Shown piece after piece: positions 1 to 14,330 of a stretch of 64,000 nt of DNA. A program made the position numbers and the translations under genes. Location: assembly GCA_012861695.1 (NCBI GenBank), contig JAAOOA010001173.1:1-64000 (forward strand), given 5' to 3'. The notes under the pieces are model-generated. The model was not told the origin of the DNA and made no database searches. It was given only the letters and a program-made list of their open reading frames with translations. The stretch's first letter is position 1. Each line of letters opens with the position of its first letter. The stretch is from Trematomus loennbergii. Lineage: Eukaryota > Chordata > Actinopteri > Perciformes > Nototheniidae.

Positions 1-809
1 CTGTTTCTCACACAAACACATTCGTCACTGACAGGGCTCTACACAGTCACTGGGTATCCTGTGGCACCAAAAATAGCAGCCTAATAGAAGGGAACAGAAA
101 ATGTCCCCACACTCTCTCCTCAAATAGGAACTCATATCTCCAGTGTGGGAGTCAAAGGCGCTGGACGACAAGAGAGCGAATTTGTTTCGATTTGAATGAA
201 TCACACGGTAATTCAACATTGCTCCCTGACAGTCAGAGACCATTTGCACGCACGCACGCACGCACGCACGCACGCGGTTCACTGTCAGACTGGTATGGCT
301 CTATTTACAGATACATATCATAGAACAGTCATGTGTTTTATCAGTGAAACTTGTGTCTGTAAAAGGCCTGTGATCTATGGAGCAATGGAGGAACTAAGTA
401 TGTCCTTCTTTCACAATGTCTGATCAAGGCTGCAGCTAAATTAGTCTTTATGGGACACTTTGAACTATCGTATTGTTAATATTTCAAACACAACATAATG
501 GTTAATGATTCAAAGCAAATTATAATGTGTAACTAGACGTGTACCAATAATAACACCTCTACTTCTAAAACACCTCTTAGAATCTAAGTAGAAAGAAGGG
601 TTTGAAGTGATCCAAGCTAGAACACTTTGGCGACATGGTAAGTACTTTGCTACTGTAGAGCTGATATTGACTGTCCTCTGAATTAGAGAGCACAGCAGCA
701 TTTATTAGGACGAAATAGCAAACACACCCAGTTAAGAGAATATGGTGATGAAACCATGCTTTGTGTCAGAGAAGACCATAAACCAAATCCTGAGAAAAGG
801 AACAGGTGC
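1..809. other. anonymous non-coding stretch with a (CACG)n run
   Basis: No gene or recognisable repeat family is seen apart from a short (CACG)n tetranucleotide run at 246-275. The open frames here are short and resemble no family I know. Confidence 0.5.
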
Positions 810-1109
810 TTAACCCTCCTATTGTTTGTTTCCCGCCCCTTACTTTGGTGTTCGCGCTCAATTTGACCGGTCCTGTTTAAAACTGCTATTACATAAACAC
901 AAAAACCATTAATCATCACCAAATTTCATTTAACACCCTTTCAAACTGTACATATTGTATCAGACTACTGGTATACATGAAAACTGCAGTAAATATACAA
1001 AGAATAGACACTGAACATGTATTGGGTGTGCCAGGTGTGATCCATGTGGGGGGATGGGCACATAGAGCGGGACATGTGTCAAATTGTTCTGTGTGTTTGT
1101 GTGTGCCAG

Positions 1110-1202
<93 letters not shown>

Positions 1203-1437
1203 TTATCTGATCCGGATGGTTACTAATTTCTTATTCGGTCATGACCGGGAACACCATGGGTGTTACAAAGTTGACTAAATCATCCAAATGCAATGAAAGT
1301 GGTGTCAATGTTATATGTTCAAATGTCTACTGTGAAGGATATCATAAAGCCTGCAATCGAATGTAAAACAAAAAAGTTATGATTGATGAAAGTAGTAAAT
1401 CGGTCAGATTTGACCCGAAGAACAACAGGAGGGTTAA
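810..1437. mobile_element. TTAA-flanked MITE, piggyBac-like termini
   Basis: Both ends carry the same inverted terminus: the left end reads TTAACCCTCCTATTGTTTG and the right end, reverse-complemented, reads TTAACCCTCCTGTTGTTC. TTAA is the piggyBac target duplication and piggyBac ends usually begin CCCT or CCYT, which fits. There is no transposase inside, so this would be a non-autonomous element of about 628 bp. A long (GT)n tract has grown in its middle. The superfamily assignment is inference from the ends only. Confidence 0.7.
1110..1199. repeat. (GT)n microsatellite inside the TTAA element
   Basis: About 90 bp of nearly pure GT with a GGG interruption near 1136. It produces false poly-Cys/Val frames. 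Confidence 0.95.
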
Positions 1438-3539
1438 TGTGACTCTTGTAAATTACTGTTATTTGATTGTGAGCTCTCGCCATAGTCGTATCAGCGACAC
1501 TGACTCAAAAGCTTGTTTCAATAGTTATCAGCTTGGCACTGAGTGTGTTCGGCACACATGCCCACTCTGAAGTATGAGCTGAAAAATACAATAATCTGCA
1601 AACACAATTGTGTGTTAATGTAAAAGAACGCACAGAGCACACTGTTAGTGTGTGTATGTTTTAATATATGCCTGTTTGTGTGTGTCCACCACATTATTTG
1701 CTTTCCCCGTACTTACTCTTAACACCTGTTGTGAAATATGTATATGTGCATTTCTGGATTCTTGTCAGAAAACTTGTTATGTTGATATCACACCGCGTAA
1801 TGCAGCTACATCAAGGTGACAGCTTGAGAAAAGGTGGGAGGTTTTTATGCAAATAGATGTGGCAATAAAGACGGGGCTGAATTGAGCAGTAACCAATACT
1901 GTGGCTGTTCAGGTACATGGCTTTACAGGTATGTGCTGAAAGTTTGAGGTCCTCGAATAGATTACATTGCTGCACGTACCGGTGTGAATGTGGGTACAGG
2001 AGCATTGGTGATATTGCATGTGTTTGTGTGTGTGGGTGCAAATGTGCATGTGTGAGTGGGCTCAGGTGGATTGTCAAGTCGGCAGATGGACATTTGGAGC
2101 AGCTTAGCTCCCTGCAGCAAAACGCACACACACAAACACACATGGACGTAACATTAACCTTGTGTAACTCTAGCTGATGGAAAGCCATGAAAAACATCCT
2201 CAGCACCTCAAATCACATATCGACACACTGATCCAATATTTCATCTGTCCAAACACAGGGTAAGTCAAAACGACCATAATACTCTCATATTTCGTCTGTG
2301 TCCTGGAAATGCCTCCGCAGCCCTTTTAGCAAACAATAACATTTTCTTTTGGCATCCAGCAATTTCAACATTTCAGCAATGCATTTGAAACCAGGCTGGT
2401 CTGGAAATATGATCAGGAAATATCATTTGACACTTACCAGTGACAGCTATGCTCAGTTCGGTTCAACTTAGTGAAACCTTTTTCTACATTGGCATCTTAG
2501 TTGGTTTGTTCTGCATTCCTCTGAAATAAATGATCATTCCGGGAATATAAATGTTGCAATTGTTGATAACTCAATTCTCAGGGTTTATGATACAATAAGA
2601 AATATGACGTGTGAATAGAAATACTTTTAATACATTTCAAATGTGTCTGTTTCTGAGCTTGTGATGAAAATGCTCAAAACTTGAGTACAATACAGAGTGA
2701 AAGATCTGCAGCATAGTCTAATGTACAGAGTATCAGACAGGAGACACAATGAATATCACATGTCCCCCTTTCTAAAAGCCTGGGGTGCATGCAGAGCCCC
2801 ATGTGGCAGCAAGTCCTGTCAGAATGTCCTCCAAGTGTTTGTTACAGAGGAGAGGAGACAGTGTTTCTGCCCCTAGTTCTTAGCTAGATGCGGTCATTCC
2901 CATCCTCCATCCTCCTGAATGTTACTGACTGGCATTTGTCACCCTTGTTAGGGAATCATTTGCTTAGGTATTCAACCTTTGACACAGTTCATCATTTTCT
3001 CCTCTCATTGTCTTTTTCCCATGGCATAGGTCTACGGCCTTGGGTATTGCTGCTATCTCTCTTTAGGAGGGGCAGCTTGGGCGCATTGTTGTTGCGAGGT
3101 AGTTTACTGTTCAGGGATAATAAAGAATGTTGATTATTACACTCTGAACTAGTTAAAACCTCGAGCTGCAGAAGAGTTCTTTGGCAACCGCTGTGTCAAC
3201 TCGTGACACACCACCTGTCTCGTCAACTCTCCGGCCGTAACTCCAAATAAACCACCAGTGTTTGCCATCAAAGCTCCAGCTCTCCTCGTGTCTCTCTGAG
3301 TCCTGACTCTCCATTGCTACAGAAGTTTCCCCCACAACCCTCACCATTGTTGCTTTCTTTCACCTGCCTGTGCCACTGTGAACCAAAAGTGTCTGCCCTC
3401 GTAGGGCTTGTCTTTCTATCCCAGCTGGGGATGGAAGGATGAAGGGATGGGTGGCGGGCTGTGTGGAGCTGCTCGCTCCCTGAGGACCCTCTTCTGCCAG
3501 CCCAGTGCCACAGATCAACAGTCAGCCAGCCAGGCGTGC
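1438..3539. other. anonymous non-coding stretch
   Basis: I see no gene, RNA or transposon. There are only short GT- or CA-rich patches near 2020-2060 and 2123-2142. Confidence 0.45.
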
Positions 3540-3990
3540 ACTGACCTCATCCCTCTCTCCCTCCTCTCTCTCTCCCTCTCTCTGCCAGAGGCACTCGCTG
3601 TCCCCGTGTCTCCTTCCTACGCCAACTGCCTGTCCTGCTACCAACGGTGCATGTCTGTCTGGCAACCTCTCTGCCTGCCTCTCTGCCTGCCTGTCTGTCT
3701 TTTGTCTGTCTCTCCATCTATTATTCCTCGTCCTCCTTTCTGTCTGTCTGTGTGCATGGTTGCCTGCCTGTCCATCTGCCTGTCTGCCTGCCAGCCAGTC
3801 TTTCTAGCCAATAGCGCTCTGCAGGAAAGCGGCCAGGCTGTCAGCCGCTCTGCCAATCTGCCCGACTATCTGCCTGTCTATTCGTCATCTGTGTGTGTCT
3901 TGATTTGTTTGCCTGCCCGTCTATCCGAATGTTTACCTGTCTGCCGCTCCATCTGTCTGTTATCTGTTTATTGGTCTGTCTTACTGTTGG
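3540..3990. repeat. pyrimidine-rich and imperfect (CTGT/CTGC)n tract
   Basis: A CT-rich run at about 3549-3592 is followed from 3650 to 3985 by interrupted CTGT and CTGC tetranucleotides. Because the period is four, all frames stay partly open, which explains a 206-codon frame over 3408-4028 made of Cys/Leu/Ser/Pro. I regard that frame as an artefact. Confidence 0.8.
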
Positions 3991-6900
3991 TGTCGGCGTC
4001 GAGGGGCTCAGGAAAATGCCAAACATGAACCCCCAACACCGTTCTATAGTAGCCACTTCAATTTCAGAAAGATTTACTGACAGACAAAAGGATCGGTGTT
4101 ATGAATGGAGCCTAAATTCCAAGTCTTCAGATTTCTCACTGACACTATATGACAGTTCAACTCCAACCAACACTTTGAAACCTTCTTTTATTAACAAAAC
4201 GGCAAAAGGAGATGAATAAGGCTGAAGATTCTGAAATAATATCTTACCGGGATTGTTTTCAATGATATTGTAAGTGCGATTATGACTCACGATATTGGGG
4301 GATTTACAAATGGTTGCATCATTATTGGCATTTTCATAATAAGATATATTAGGATAAGTATTGTATATTTATTTTGTGTGACAATTTGTAACAAACAAAG
4401 ATTTATTTTGTCTGTAGAAACTATTTGCAGGCTGGGAAATCACAATACTATCATCAGAATTGTATTTTGAAGCATATTTGCTCATCATATTGACTGGTGA
4501 GTAATATTCATATTTGATCATGACCACTACACTGTCACCAGAAGCTTCCGCAGCATTTACTAGATCTATTTCTGTTCACATTTGCTACACTATAATGAAT
4601 GTCACGTTGCCATTTCATAATGAGGAGCAGGTTCTCCAGAACCGAATGATCTGCATCTCCAGGGATGATGCATCACAACGTCTGAGGCGTTCCTTCTTGG
4701 CAGACAACGTCCTTCCCAACAAGATGCCCAGAGCCCTGTCTTCAGATGCTTAGTCATTTATCAAGCCAACTTCCTGCTTATACTCCTCCTCCCCCCCCCC
4801 CCCCCCCGTCTCTTTACCGGCTCTTTGTGGCTTCAGGAAGATGTTTGCTGAATGAAAAAGGCTGTCCTCTCCTTTCTCACTTCCTTTCTGACTCGCTCCC
4901 TCCCATGTCCTCTTCTATTCTTGTCTCAACAGGAGAGCAAGGAGCGTTTGACTGGCTCCTCTCAACCAAAGGCTGCACTGTGCGCTCGCTCCAAGGACAA
5001 CTCTAACAGAGGTAGAACAAAAGAAAAGGAGCGAGGAAGGAACACCAGACCTATGGAGAGAAACAAGCATACTGTGGTGCAAGGGTCTTTGAAATGATAC
5101 ATATTGTATGATAATAATAGTGCGTAATTCCTTTTTTCAGTGGCGCTGACTTTTGCCCGCACCACTGTCCACAGGTGGGGAGCGAGAGAAAGGAACATTT
5201 CAGTCTACCCTCATTTTGCATATCACACAGCTCAATAAAAAGCTTTCAAAGAGCGACTCGCCACCTTTTCCCCTGGGCACTGAGCACATACAGAGCTGTA
5301 TACTGTATATCCATCCAACTGAATACACGTAAGGTCAACTCTTTGTGTCCACAGTCTTTCTGGTTGGTTATACATTTCATTCATCTCTTTTTATATATTC
5401 TTTCACTCATTTCTCATCCTGTGTATTGCACATCTTTTTTTTATGTTTGTTGCATTTATTGGCATTTATAGCCTTCTGTTCAGTACCCTGTTGTTACCAT
5501 TGGCTCCATGAGAACATTCCATTCCATCTTAAAACATTGCACTCTTTTTCTTACATGTCTTCTTTGTAGTATTTACATTATTTTTGACATCCCTTTAAAA
5601 ATGAACTGTGTGTGTTCCTTCCTTCCTTTCTTCTTCCAGCCACCTCAGTATGTGTTTGTGTTTACAGTCACTCCCACATAAAGCGCAGAGTTGGCTATGA
5701 GCACATTTAAATGCCTCTGCAGCTAGATAGCTAATCCCTGTTGTGGATTGGCCCAGTTAGTGGGCCCCAGATTTTGGAAGGGAATACTAAAGTGGGATGA
5801 GGTTGGGAGGGGGGGTGTGGGTATCTCTCTATTTATAATGGTAGACCCAGCCCATGTTGCTGCTCTGCTGATAGATGTTATCTGTGTCAGCCTTTGTTTC
5901 TTCCCCTCTCCTCCTTCTTCTCCCCTCATGTTCCCGATGTTTCTCCCTACACAGTGTGTCCCCTGCTTCTCTCTCTCTCATTCTTATGCCCTGTCTTCTC
6001 CCTTGTTCTCTCCTGCTTCTCTCTCCTCCCTCCTCTTTCTATCCGGTGCCCAGATGCAGAGAAGGCAGCTGTGTTGTGTTTTAAAGTGTGCCTGGTTGAA
6101 ACCACTGTGCCTGGCATCTGCTGTTGGCAAAAAATAATAACCAACCCCCACTATAGGCATTCATCTCTGTCTCTCTCTCCTACTTCTTCTTGCCATCTCT
6201 CTGCCTTTAAATCCTCTGAAATGAGATGAAAGACAACTGCAGTCCTTTTAGGGAGGAAAGGGTTAACCAGCAACCCAGCTCCTCTTCCAGCAAGCTCACT
6301 AATAACCACCAATTATTGAACTATACATCAGTGTACAAGAGAAGAACGGAAGACTAAAAAAGGCCTTGTTAGCCCAGACTCACAATGCTAGCTAGCCGGT
6401 GCACTAGTTTCTCGACTATAGAGTAGTCCAAATGAGGTCCCTACAGATTTGTGATGCCAATGACATGATGCCGAATTCTCCTGATCAAGCTCACAAGCTA
6501 AATGTGTCGGGTGGCTGTCTGGCAGCCCATCTCATAACTGTCAACAAAGAGAATGACAATATAGCCGGCTAGCTCGGGATCTCATTTAAGCCAGCTAATC
6601 AGACACAGCCGTGCTTTGTGCTAAGGTGGAGCCCTCCTGAGACCAAAGCTTTGGAGACGAGAGGAGCGTATCATGTGACTCTGCCAGGGAAGATGCACCC
6701 AAACATGGGGGCTGAGGGAGACGCAGGCAGGCTGTGGGAGCCGGGGCTGTAATTAGGTGCCCGGAGCTTGACGCCCACACGCCTCGAATGAGACGCTATC
6801 CATCCCTCCCACCCTCCCTCCCCTCTGCAAATAGGTTCCCAGGCGCCTGGGCTGTAGCAAGCAGCCACATACAGGTGCACATACACATACAGTATAGTTT

Positions 6901-7959
6901 GTATCATCAAGCACACAAGAAGAACTCTCTCACACAAACACACAATCTATAATTAATGCAATCATACATAAACAATTAACAACACATACAGCTGCATAGC
7001 TGACAGCACATACACAAAAACACACTTATCTTTGGATCATGAAGAGAGTGCGTTAGAGTAATGGAGATTGGCAGGAAGATTCAACTCAAACAACAATGAA
7101 TGATGGATTTTAGCAGTAGACATAGTTTGAGTCTTAAGTGAACCCCTAAGACTGTGGAAATGTATGCTGCTGTACAGCCACCCATTTATGGAATAGAACG
7201 GCTCACAGATTGCACCAAATGTGTTTTTTATTATGACGAGCTCAGCCAAAACACAAAAATACATGCCAATTTAATTTTCACCGTGGACCAAAAATAGCAA
7301 CCACAAATCAATCCCGAGCACAGTATAGAAGAAAAGCTAGCTATCTTAACTGCAGAGCCTGTCTCTACATCTCCCCTGGTCCGCGAGAGCAGAACACACT
7401 GGTGCGCTGGCTTTTGACCACGGCAATTTTAATCAGTCTTTTTCACACTTCATTGGGAATTCATCGCCGCCTTCTCCCTTCAAACATTGTTTGGGAGAGT
7501 TATCAGCGGCAGGCAGCATATCCGGTAATTATACATGCAAGGTAACGCTGGGAGCTGGGCTGCATATTTCAGCCAAATGCATGTGCTGCTGAGAGGCACT
7601 GGAGGGTACAGCTGCTTCATAATGCTCGGGCTGTGGCGGCCATGATTGAAGAATGGTGTCTGAGAGTCACATCCAGAAAGTAGTCATTTGCTACACGAGA
7701 TGTGAAGTGGGCTGAAACATTAAGTTGAAGCAACGTGATTTGCATTACTGTCAGCCAATTTGGGAAAGGTGTTGTCCTTTCATGTAAATCCTTCCTGTGA
7801 ATTAAAGCAAGTGACTGAGCTACAGACACAAGCGCACAGTGTGAAAGTTTCAGCACAGGCATGGTGCAAAAACTACTAGAGACTAGATCAGTAAAAATGA
7901 TGATGGTCCAACGTGTTTGTTTACTCTGTGAGTAAGAGGCCAGCTGTTAATAGAGTCTG
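3991..7959. other. anonymous non-coding stretch
   Basis: No gene recognised. It contains a 17-base C run (4791-4807) and a pyrimidine-rich stretch (about 5888-6046). The short frames in it show no domain and no splice-site context that I can support. Confidence 0.45.
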
Positions 7960-7994
<35 letters not shown>

Positions 7995-8217
7995 CCAGAC
8001 AAAAACCACAAAGACGCACACACAGAAACCACCAGTCAGACACTGGAGGGTCCTCTGGGGAAAAAAGCAGGGGGCATAACAATGACTCATCCAAACGGTC
8101 ACGGAACACACAAACACACACACACCCTGCCATGGCACCCAGGCTGTCAGATAGCATCAGCACCCAGCCTATGGAGTACAGTTGACAGGTGTGGCCCGCC
8201 AGTCACGCACACACACA

Positions 8218-8254
<37 letters not shown>
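7960..8254. repeat. two (CA)n microsatellites
   Basis: CA runs at 7960-7994 and about 8206-8254 are separated by CA-rich sequence with scattered ACACAC. Confidence 0.9.
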
Positions 8255-8255
<1 letters not shown>

Positions 8256-10554
8256 AGCCAGTCATGTCCTCCAACCCCTCACCTGACAGCAAACCACATG
8301 TGATAATGTACCCCACTCTGTGTCTGTGTGTGTGTGTTTTTGACAAAGACCGAGGGATAGGTGAGAGGCTGTATGTTTTGTCAGAGTGCATGTGTGTGTC
8401 CCTGTACTGTGTAAGTGCTGGTGTTGTTGGGTTTATGTGCATGCTTTCAGTAGTTTGATGTAAGCCTCTCTGTGTGTAAGGCCCATCCACTCTGTGCTAG
8501 TATATGGGAGTGCCGCTGTAGCTGTGAATACTGTGTAGGGAGGCATGGAGACAGCTCCAGCATTGCAGTGAGATCAATAGAATAAAACCGAGCTCGACTA
8601 ATTCTCCCTCTATTGTGTGTGGGCTGTACAGTATAGAGCCATATGCCTCTGTATGTTTGATGTGTGATTACCTATTTATTCACAGTGGAAATGCTCTTTT
8701 TGGGTGGACACCTGGTATAGTAGAAACACTGGTGTCAAAATATGCATTTATAAACTATGTGTACAGCATATGTGTGTAGGAGAGAAGCAGATGAAAGTGT
8801 ATCTGTGAATGAACATTTCAGAATGGAGCACGCCAAACCAACCTTGCTACTGCATACAGGTACAGGTACTCTGTAGTTTACCAAATGATCAGAAATGATG
8901 GCATGGCAGCACACACACTGCCTTTAGCGACTTACCAAGAAACTTGTACACTGCATGTAGAGCAAAGCCTGTTTTCTACCTGATCATTGCTCAGTCCTGA
9001 TGAAAGGGCCCTGTTTGGAGTGTACAAATATGTTACTATTGTTTTAGGAGTACGCAGGCACGTGCCATGCATACAAGCACGAGAGCAGATGGACAAGCAC
9101 ACTCGCACATGTCCACACAAACAATAGCCACCCACACCGCGTCCCTCGGAACACGCACACACACCCACAGACGTACACAACCCACTCTCTTGCCTCTGAG
9201 CAGTCTAGTCCAGTTACTACAAAGCCCACCAAGAGCTCTTTGCAGATCAAATAATCATGCCTTCCATCTGTTTCCATTTCTCTACATTAGCTTTGTGGAG
9301 GCGCCCTACAGACCCCGTTAAGAAGCGCCGCAGCCATGGGTAAAATAATGATTCCTCTCTCAACCCCCTACTCCTCATTATCTCTATCCAAAGCCCATTC
9401 AATGACAGGGAGTAGATTTGGGCCAATTGCATGTAGGGTCCTTATACTGTTCTGCGGTCTTCCTGTGATTGTAGGCAGGGCTTGCAATGTACAGTACGGT
9501 GCTTTAATAGGCTGTGTATACCATATAAACAAGTATTTTGATGTCGTTATAGTATGAAATATAGATCATAGTATAGGCTATGTTGCCATGGCTTATGTTG
9601 GTGTTCCTTTGTTAACGATGCAATTTATTTTATTTTATTTTATGGACTGAACACTTACTGTATATTCTATCAAAGTGATCCACCAAGTCACCCTTACACT
9701 CAGAAATGACATGTTCAAGGCAGACGGAACACAGACATAATGCACAAACTGGGCTGAAAGTGAATGAGTGAAACTCATAATATCCCTGTGTTCCTCACAC
9801 AATGAGGTGGGGAGCTGAGAGAGTATGAGCCATCTCGCCGATGAGCTTAGGAAGGGGGGGAATGTTTGGTCCCTGTTATGCAAGATGGAAATGAGTTTGC
9901 CACGCTTTGCTGTAGCCAAGCTATTTTGGAACGGCTCACATCAGAAAACGCTGGGCCGAGCAGGAAAATTAGGTCATTTACAAGAGCAGGGCAGCGCCTT
10001 CTTTTGGGGAAGCGAGCGGTGGCGAGGGCTAAGACTACAGATCTAAATGTGTAGGCGCTTTTATTCAGAAAAAGGGAACAGAAATTCTAGTCAAATGAAC
10101 AAAAAATCAGGAGCTCAACACAGGCAAGAAAAAAGAAAGGTTTTAACAGAGACCTGGCAATGACCTGAATACATTGCAGCAATGGAAGAAAAGCCAGCAT
10201 CGGGCTCTGAGTGCAGAGCTCCAAATTCCTCCTGCATTCTGTAGCAGATCACACTACACTATGACTTCCTTGTCTGTATGCAGAGACCGATGCTGACACA
10301 GAGGGTCTGATTTATTATTCATGGGACTGTGGGGTGCGTTTGGTGAGGAGGAATGAAAAACGATGGCATCCTCCTTGTTAACAGTAAATATGTGATTCAT
10401 CCGCCTCGTTAACGGCTGAACTGAGATCAAGAAGTGATGGCAAAACGTGCACCCCCCCCCCCCCTCACAGTTATATTTGAACTAATCATCCACTAAGAGG
10501 GAAAGTCCTGTTACAGAGATTAGGATACAGAGATGATACATACACAACATGCTT
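8255..10554. other. anonymous non-coding stretch
   Basis: No gene seen. It includes a short (TTTTA)n patch at about 9625-9645 and a C run at about 10451-10464. Confidence 0.45.
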
Positions 10555-10847
<293 letters not shown>

Positions 10848-13800
10848 AGTTAGTAGGAAGGCCCAGAGGTGCCTTGTCAGCGGTTTCAGGGTGTCTGAGG
10901 ACGCCTCTAGGTAGCAGGTGAATATGCTCTAGTTTAAAGAGCAGCGTCTCTGTCTGCTGACGCACACTTAGACCAACATACACGTAAAAACACACATGCA
11001 CAGGAGACGCGTGTATAAATCATTCAAACAAACGCACAAGACTTGATGCACTAGAGTCCATCTATTGTCCTCATCACACTTATACTCAAACACTGCAGAC
11101 CCTAAGTCCTTGGCACATTGCTTTGACAAAGTACAGGTACAGTAGACAACAGCCCTCATCTTGATTATTTCTCTAAGCAAGGTGTTATTAAGTGCAAAGA
11201 AAAACATACTTTACATACATTTAAACAAATGTAAATGTACCATATTTATTCATGTAAATAACAGGCTTTACAATGCATCTCCGTCTTACTAAAACCTTAT
11301 GACTTCAAATCTTTCTGCTTCTGGCAATTCCCCAAAAGAAGCAATAAACTACATTTCTCATCCCTCACAAACAAAGAGTGCATTCTCTTGGCTGTGTTTC
11401 ATGGATTTACCGACAACTGAGCTCCATGGTCAGAATTGATTCAAATGAAATGCACATGACCAAAAGACAGACTATATCTGAACTAAAAATGGCCTCTCTG
11501 ATTCAAATGCTTATTCTGACAACTCTTAGAAAGGAATCGCAATCAAAAATGCGTGTGATCAGGGCACAATCCTTCTGCATCTGAGTTTGATTTCCCGAGC
11601 TATAGTCAAAGCAAACCAAAGCACTAAGTGGTCAAAAGTGAATCCAAATCATTGTTCTCCAAACAAAAGCCGTATGTTAGCGAAACAGTTATTGATCGGC
11701 ACTGTGTGTTTTCCTGGGAATGTGTGCGGAAGTGTATGTGTGTCAATATGTATGCATCTATGTCTGTTTATGTTCCAACTGTTGCCTCGCCTTGCATGTT
11801 TGCATACATGTGTACACATATCCCTGCCCGCATTGGCGCATTTGCCTGGTACCGCATATTTGTGTGTGTGTGTTTGTGTGTGTGTGTGCGTTCGATGAGC
11901 TGTCAGTCCTAAAGAGGGGCTATGCTGCTGTCATGCGATGACACCTCTTATTTGCTGCTGTCCTGTGAAGCGGAGCTGAAGGCAGAGGTCAGGCCACCCT
12001 CACAGAGACGCCGCGACTCAGAGCACATCATGTCTGCCTGCCTCCCCACGCTGTAGCATCAGCCCATCACACACACACATGCATAAAACACACATTTATC
12101 TGCATACACACACACATCCAGATTCGTGCTTGCCTGATCTTCACACATCAGCCGTGTTTATTTGAATTTACTTTCATTCTTCTCCAACCTTCTTCAATCA
12201 TAGCTATGCAGTTAGAACAGGGAAATAGCTGTACAGACAACAACGGGATCGCTGTCTACAACAAGCTTGGAGTCCTGATTGAATCAAATGCCTGATACAA
12301 TGCCTCTTTAGTCAGCAGAGCATACAGATCGGGGTTTACATCCATTCTGTCCTGCACATCAGTGCTTCTATGGGAAAGAGAAAGTAGGATGAAGCCTGTG
12401 TATGAGGAGAGCCGTAATACGTGCGCTGAAAGCCTCGCTGCACTCAGCAGTCATCTCTTCTCCCCACACCTCTAACCTCCTCTCTCCTTGCTCCTGTGGG
12501 CCGTCCATTCGTCTCGGCCGGTGTCACATGCCGTCATCAATTACCCATTAGACAGTGTAATATTCCCCAATATTGCCGGCGTGTGACTGGGAGATTTTAG
12601 AGTGATCAAAACCGACAAATCTGATTTACAGAGCTAGCATAAATAAGGAGACTGTGCCCTCCCTGATTGCCCTGTTGAATAATGGATGTGTGTTTGGTAA
12701 TCATTTTCCAATATCGCTCCACTTTCCCCTAGTCTGGCTTGGAAGTCTCCCTTTTTGCGTTCTATTATTTCATTTTTTCTTTCCATTTTTCATGCATTTT
12801 TTCTCTCCTTACCGTTTCTCTCTTTATTTTCTTTTTTTCCCCCACTTCATTTGTATTCCTTTATTTTTGCCTACATTCCTGTAATAGCCCTATATGCTGG
12901 AGTCCTGTGAAACAGTGACTGGAAGATTCACATCATCTCAGAGACAAAGTCTTTGTCTCAAAGTGTCCGAGGACTCTTGACTTTCAGTGGTGACACTAGA
13001 GCGATGGCGTCACTACTGAGGAGGCGGGTGTTGTTGTGATTGAAACATTTTCTGATTCATCTTGTCATTGTTAAAAAAATAAAAGATAATGTTAACAGGT
13101 GCCAATGTTATCGCTTTTTCATTTCCAAATGTTTATGCAAAATAATGATGAACTACATAATATATTTGACTTGGGGTGAATGTTTGTTTACACAGCTTAG
13201 TTACAGTATGTGTTGCTACCTGCAAACATAACCCTACAACTAATGTTCTTTTTGTATTTACGTGTGAGCTCTAAATAACTGTGACGGACTAAGTACATTC
13301 TGTTTGCCATGGTAAATGCTTAGACCTACCATTATATACATTTAGTAACTTATCAGGCAAACATCCAACAGTTTCGCACATCCTTAAACATCATGTCAAC
13401 TTTTAGCTACAGCTAAATGAATGTGAGGTTCAGCTTTATAAACTTGCTGGAGTTATAATCTGTGATGTTTCTTCCTCCCTGATAGTGTGTGTGGACAAGA
13501 GTATCAGGGGACTCAATGTAGATTACACTACTTTAAAAAAAGATTTAGGAGGGGGCACAAAAGATTGACTTGCCTGCATGTGTACCGTGTTTTCTATCAT
13601 GGTTTGCACACAACCATAAGTTTGTACTAAATGTATTACTAAAACTAATTGTAATCGCATGACAACACAAGCAGTCTCAAGGTCAGTGCTTTGATGATAT
13701 CCTAGCAGCGCACTAAACAGCTGCTCCTGTGCTCTTTGTAATATTCTTCAAGGCACAGTTGTGCCTCTAATGGGAAAAGGCCAAACCAGGTTATGAAAAT

Positions 13801-14091
13801 CCTTATTTACAGCTAGCTGCCTGGCTGTGTGAAGTAGGTCACAGCAGCTCCTGAAATGGAACAAACCTCGCTCACACAGTTTATACTTTTCTTTTGAATG
13901 TTTGCTGCCTTACACAGGCACCTGAGGGGAAAACACAGACACACTGTTTTGAACTCCTCCTTAGCAAGAGACTCTTGACCCTAATGTTAAAAATGTGTCT
14001 GCCCCCAAGTCCAACTTGTATCTGACAAAACAGATACATAGACTGCAGACATCCACGCCAACGCCTGTAAATATCAGGACAGAGGGTTAAT
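10848..14091. other. anonymous non-coding stretch
   Basis: Nothing recognisable as a gene or transposon. The CA/GT patch at about 11862-11890 is short. The stretch 12500-12600 is moderately GC-rich and not repeat-like, so it could be constrained, but I have no direct evidence. Confidence 0.4.
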
Positions 14092-14330
14092 GATAATAAT
14101 AATAATAATAATGGGTTTCATTTGTAACGCACTTCATATTTGAAGACAAATCCCGAAGTGCTACAAGCAGTTAGCATGGAACAATATAAAACAGCACAGA
14201 ACACGTTAGAATGAATAGTAAAAAACAGTAAAAAAACCTGTAAAAAAGGGTAGTAACAAATAAAAGGTCTAGGAAAAGGCTCTATTGAAAAGATGGGTTT
14301 TGAGGCCTTTTTTAAAAGCATCCAAAGGTT
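14092..14330 (-). repeat. degenerate dispersed repeat with (TAA)n tail
   Basis: A run of seven TAA/AAT units (about 14092-14112) borders sequence reading like a dispersed teleost repeat, with the inverted pair CGCACTTCATATTTGAAG and CCCGAAGTGC. The A/T-rich triplet tail at the left end suggests a retroposed element on the minus strand. The family is not identified. Confidence 0.35.

Noticed and set aside
3408..4028. 206-codon Leu/Ser/Cys/Pro frame
   Set aside because: Its openness follows from pyrimidine-rich and CTGT/CTGC repeats; overlapping frames on both strands are equally open.
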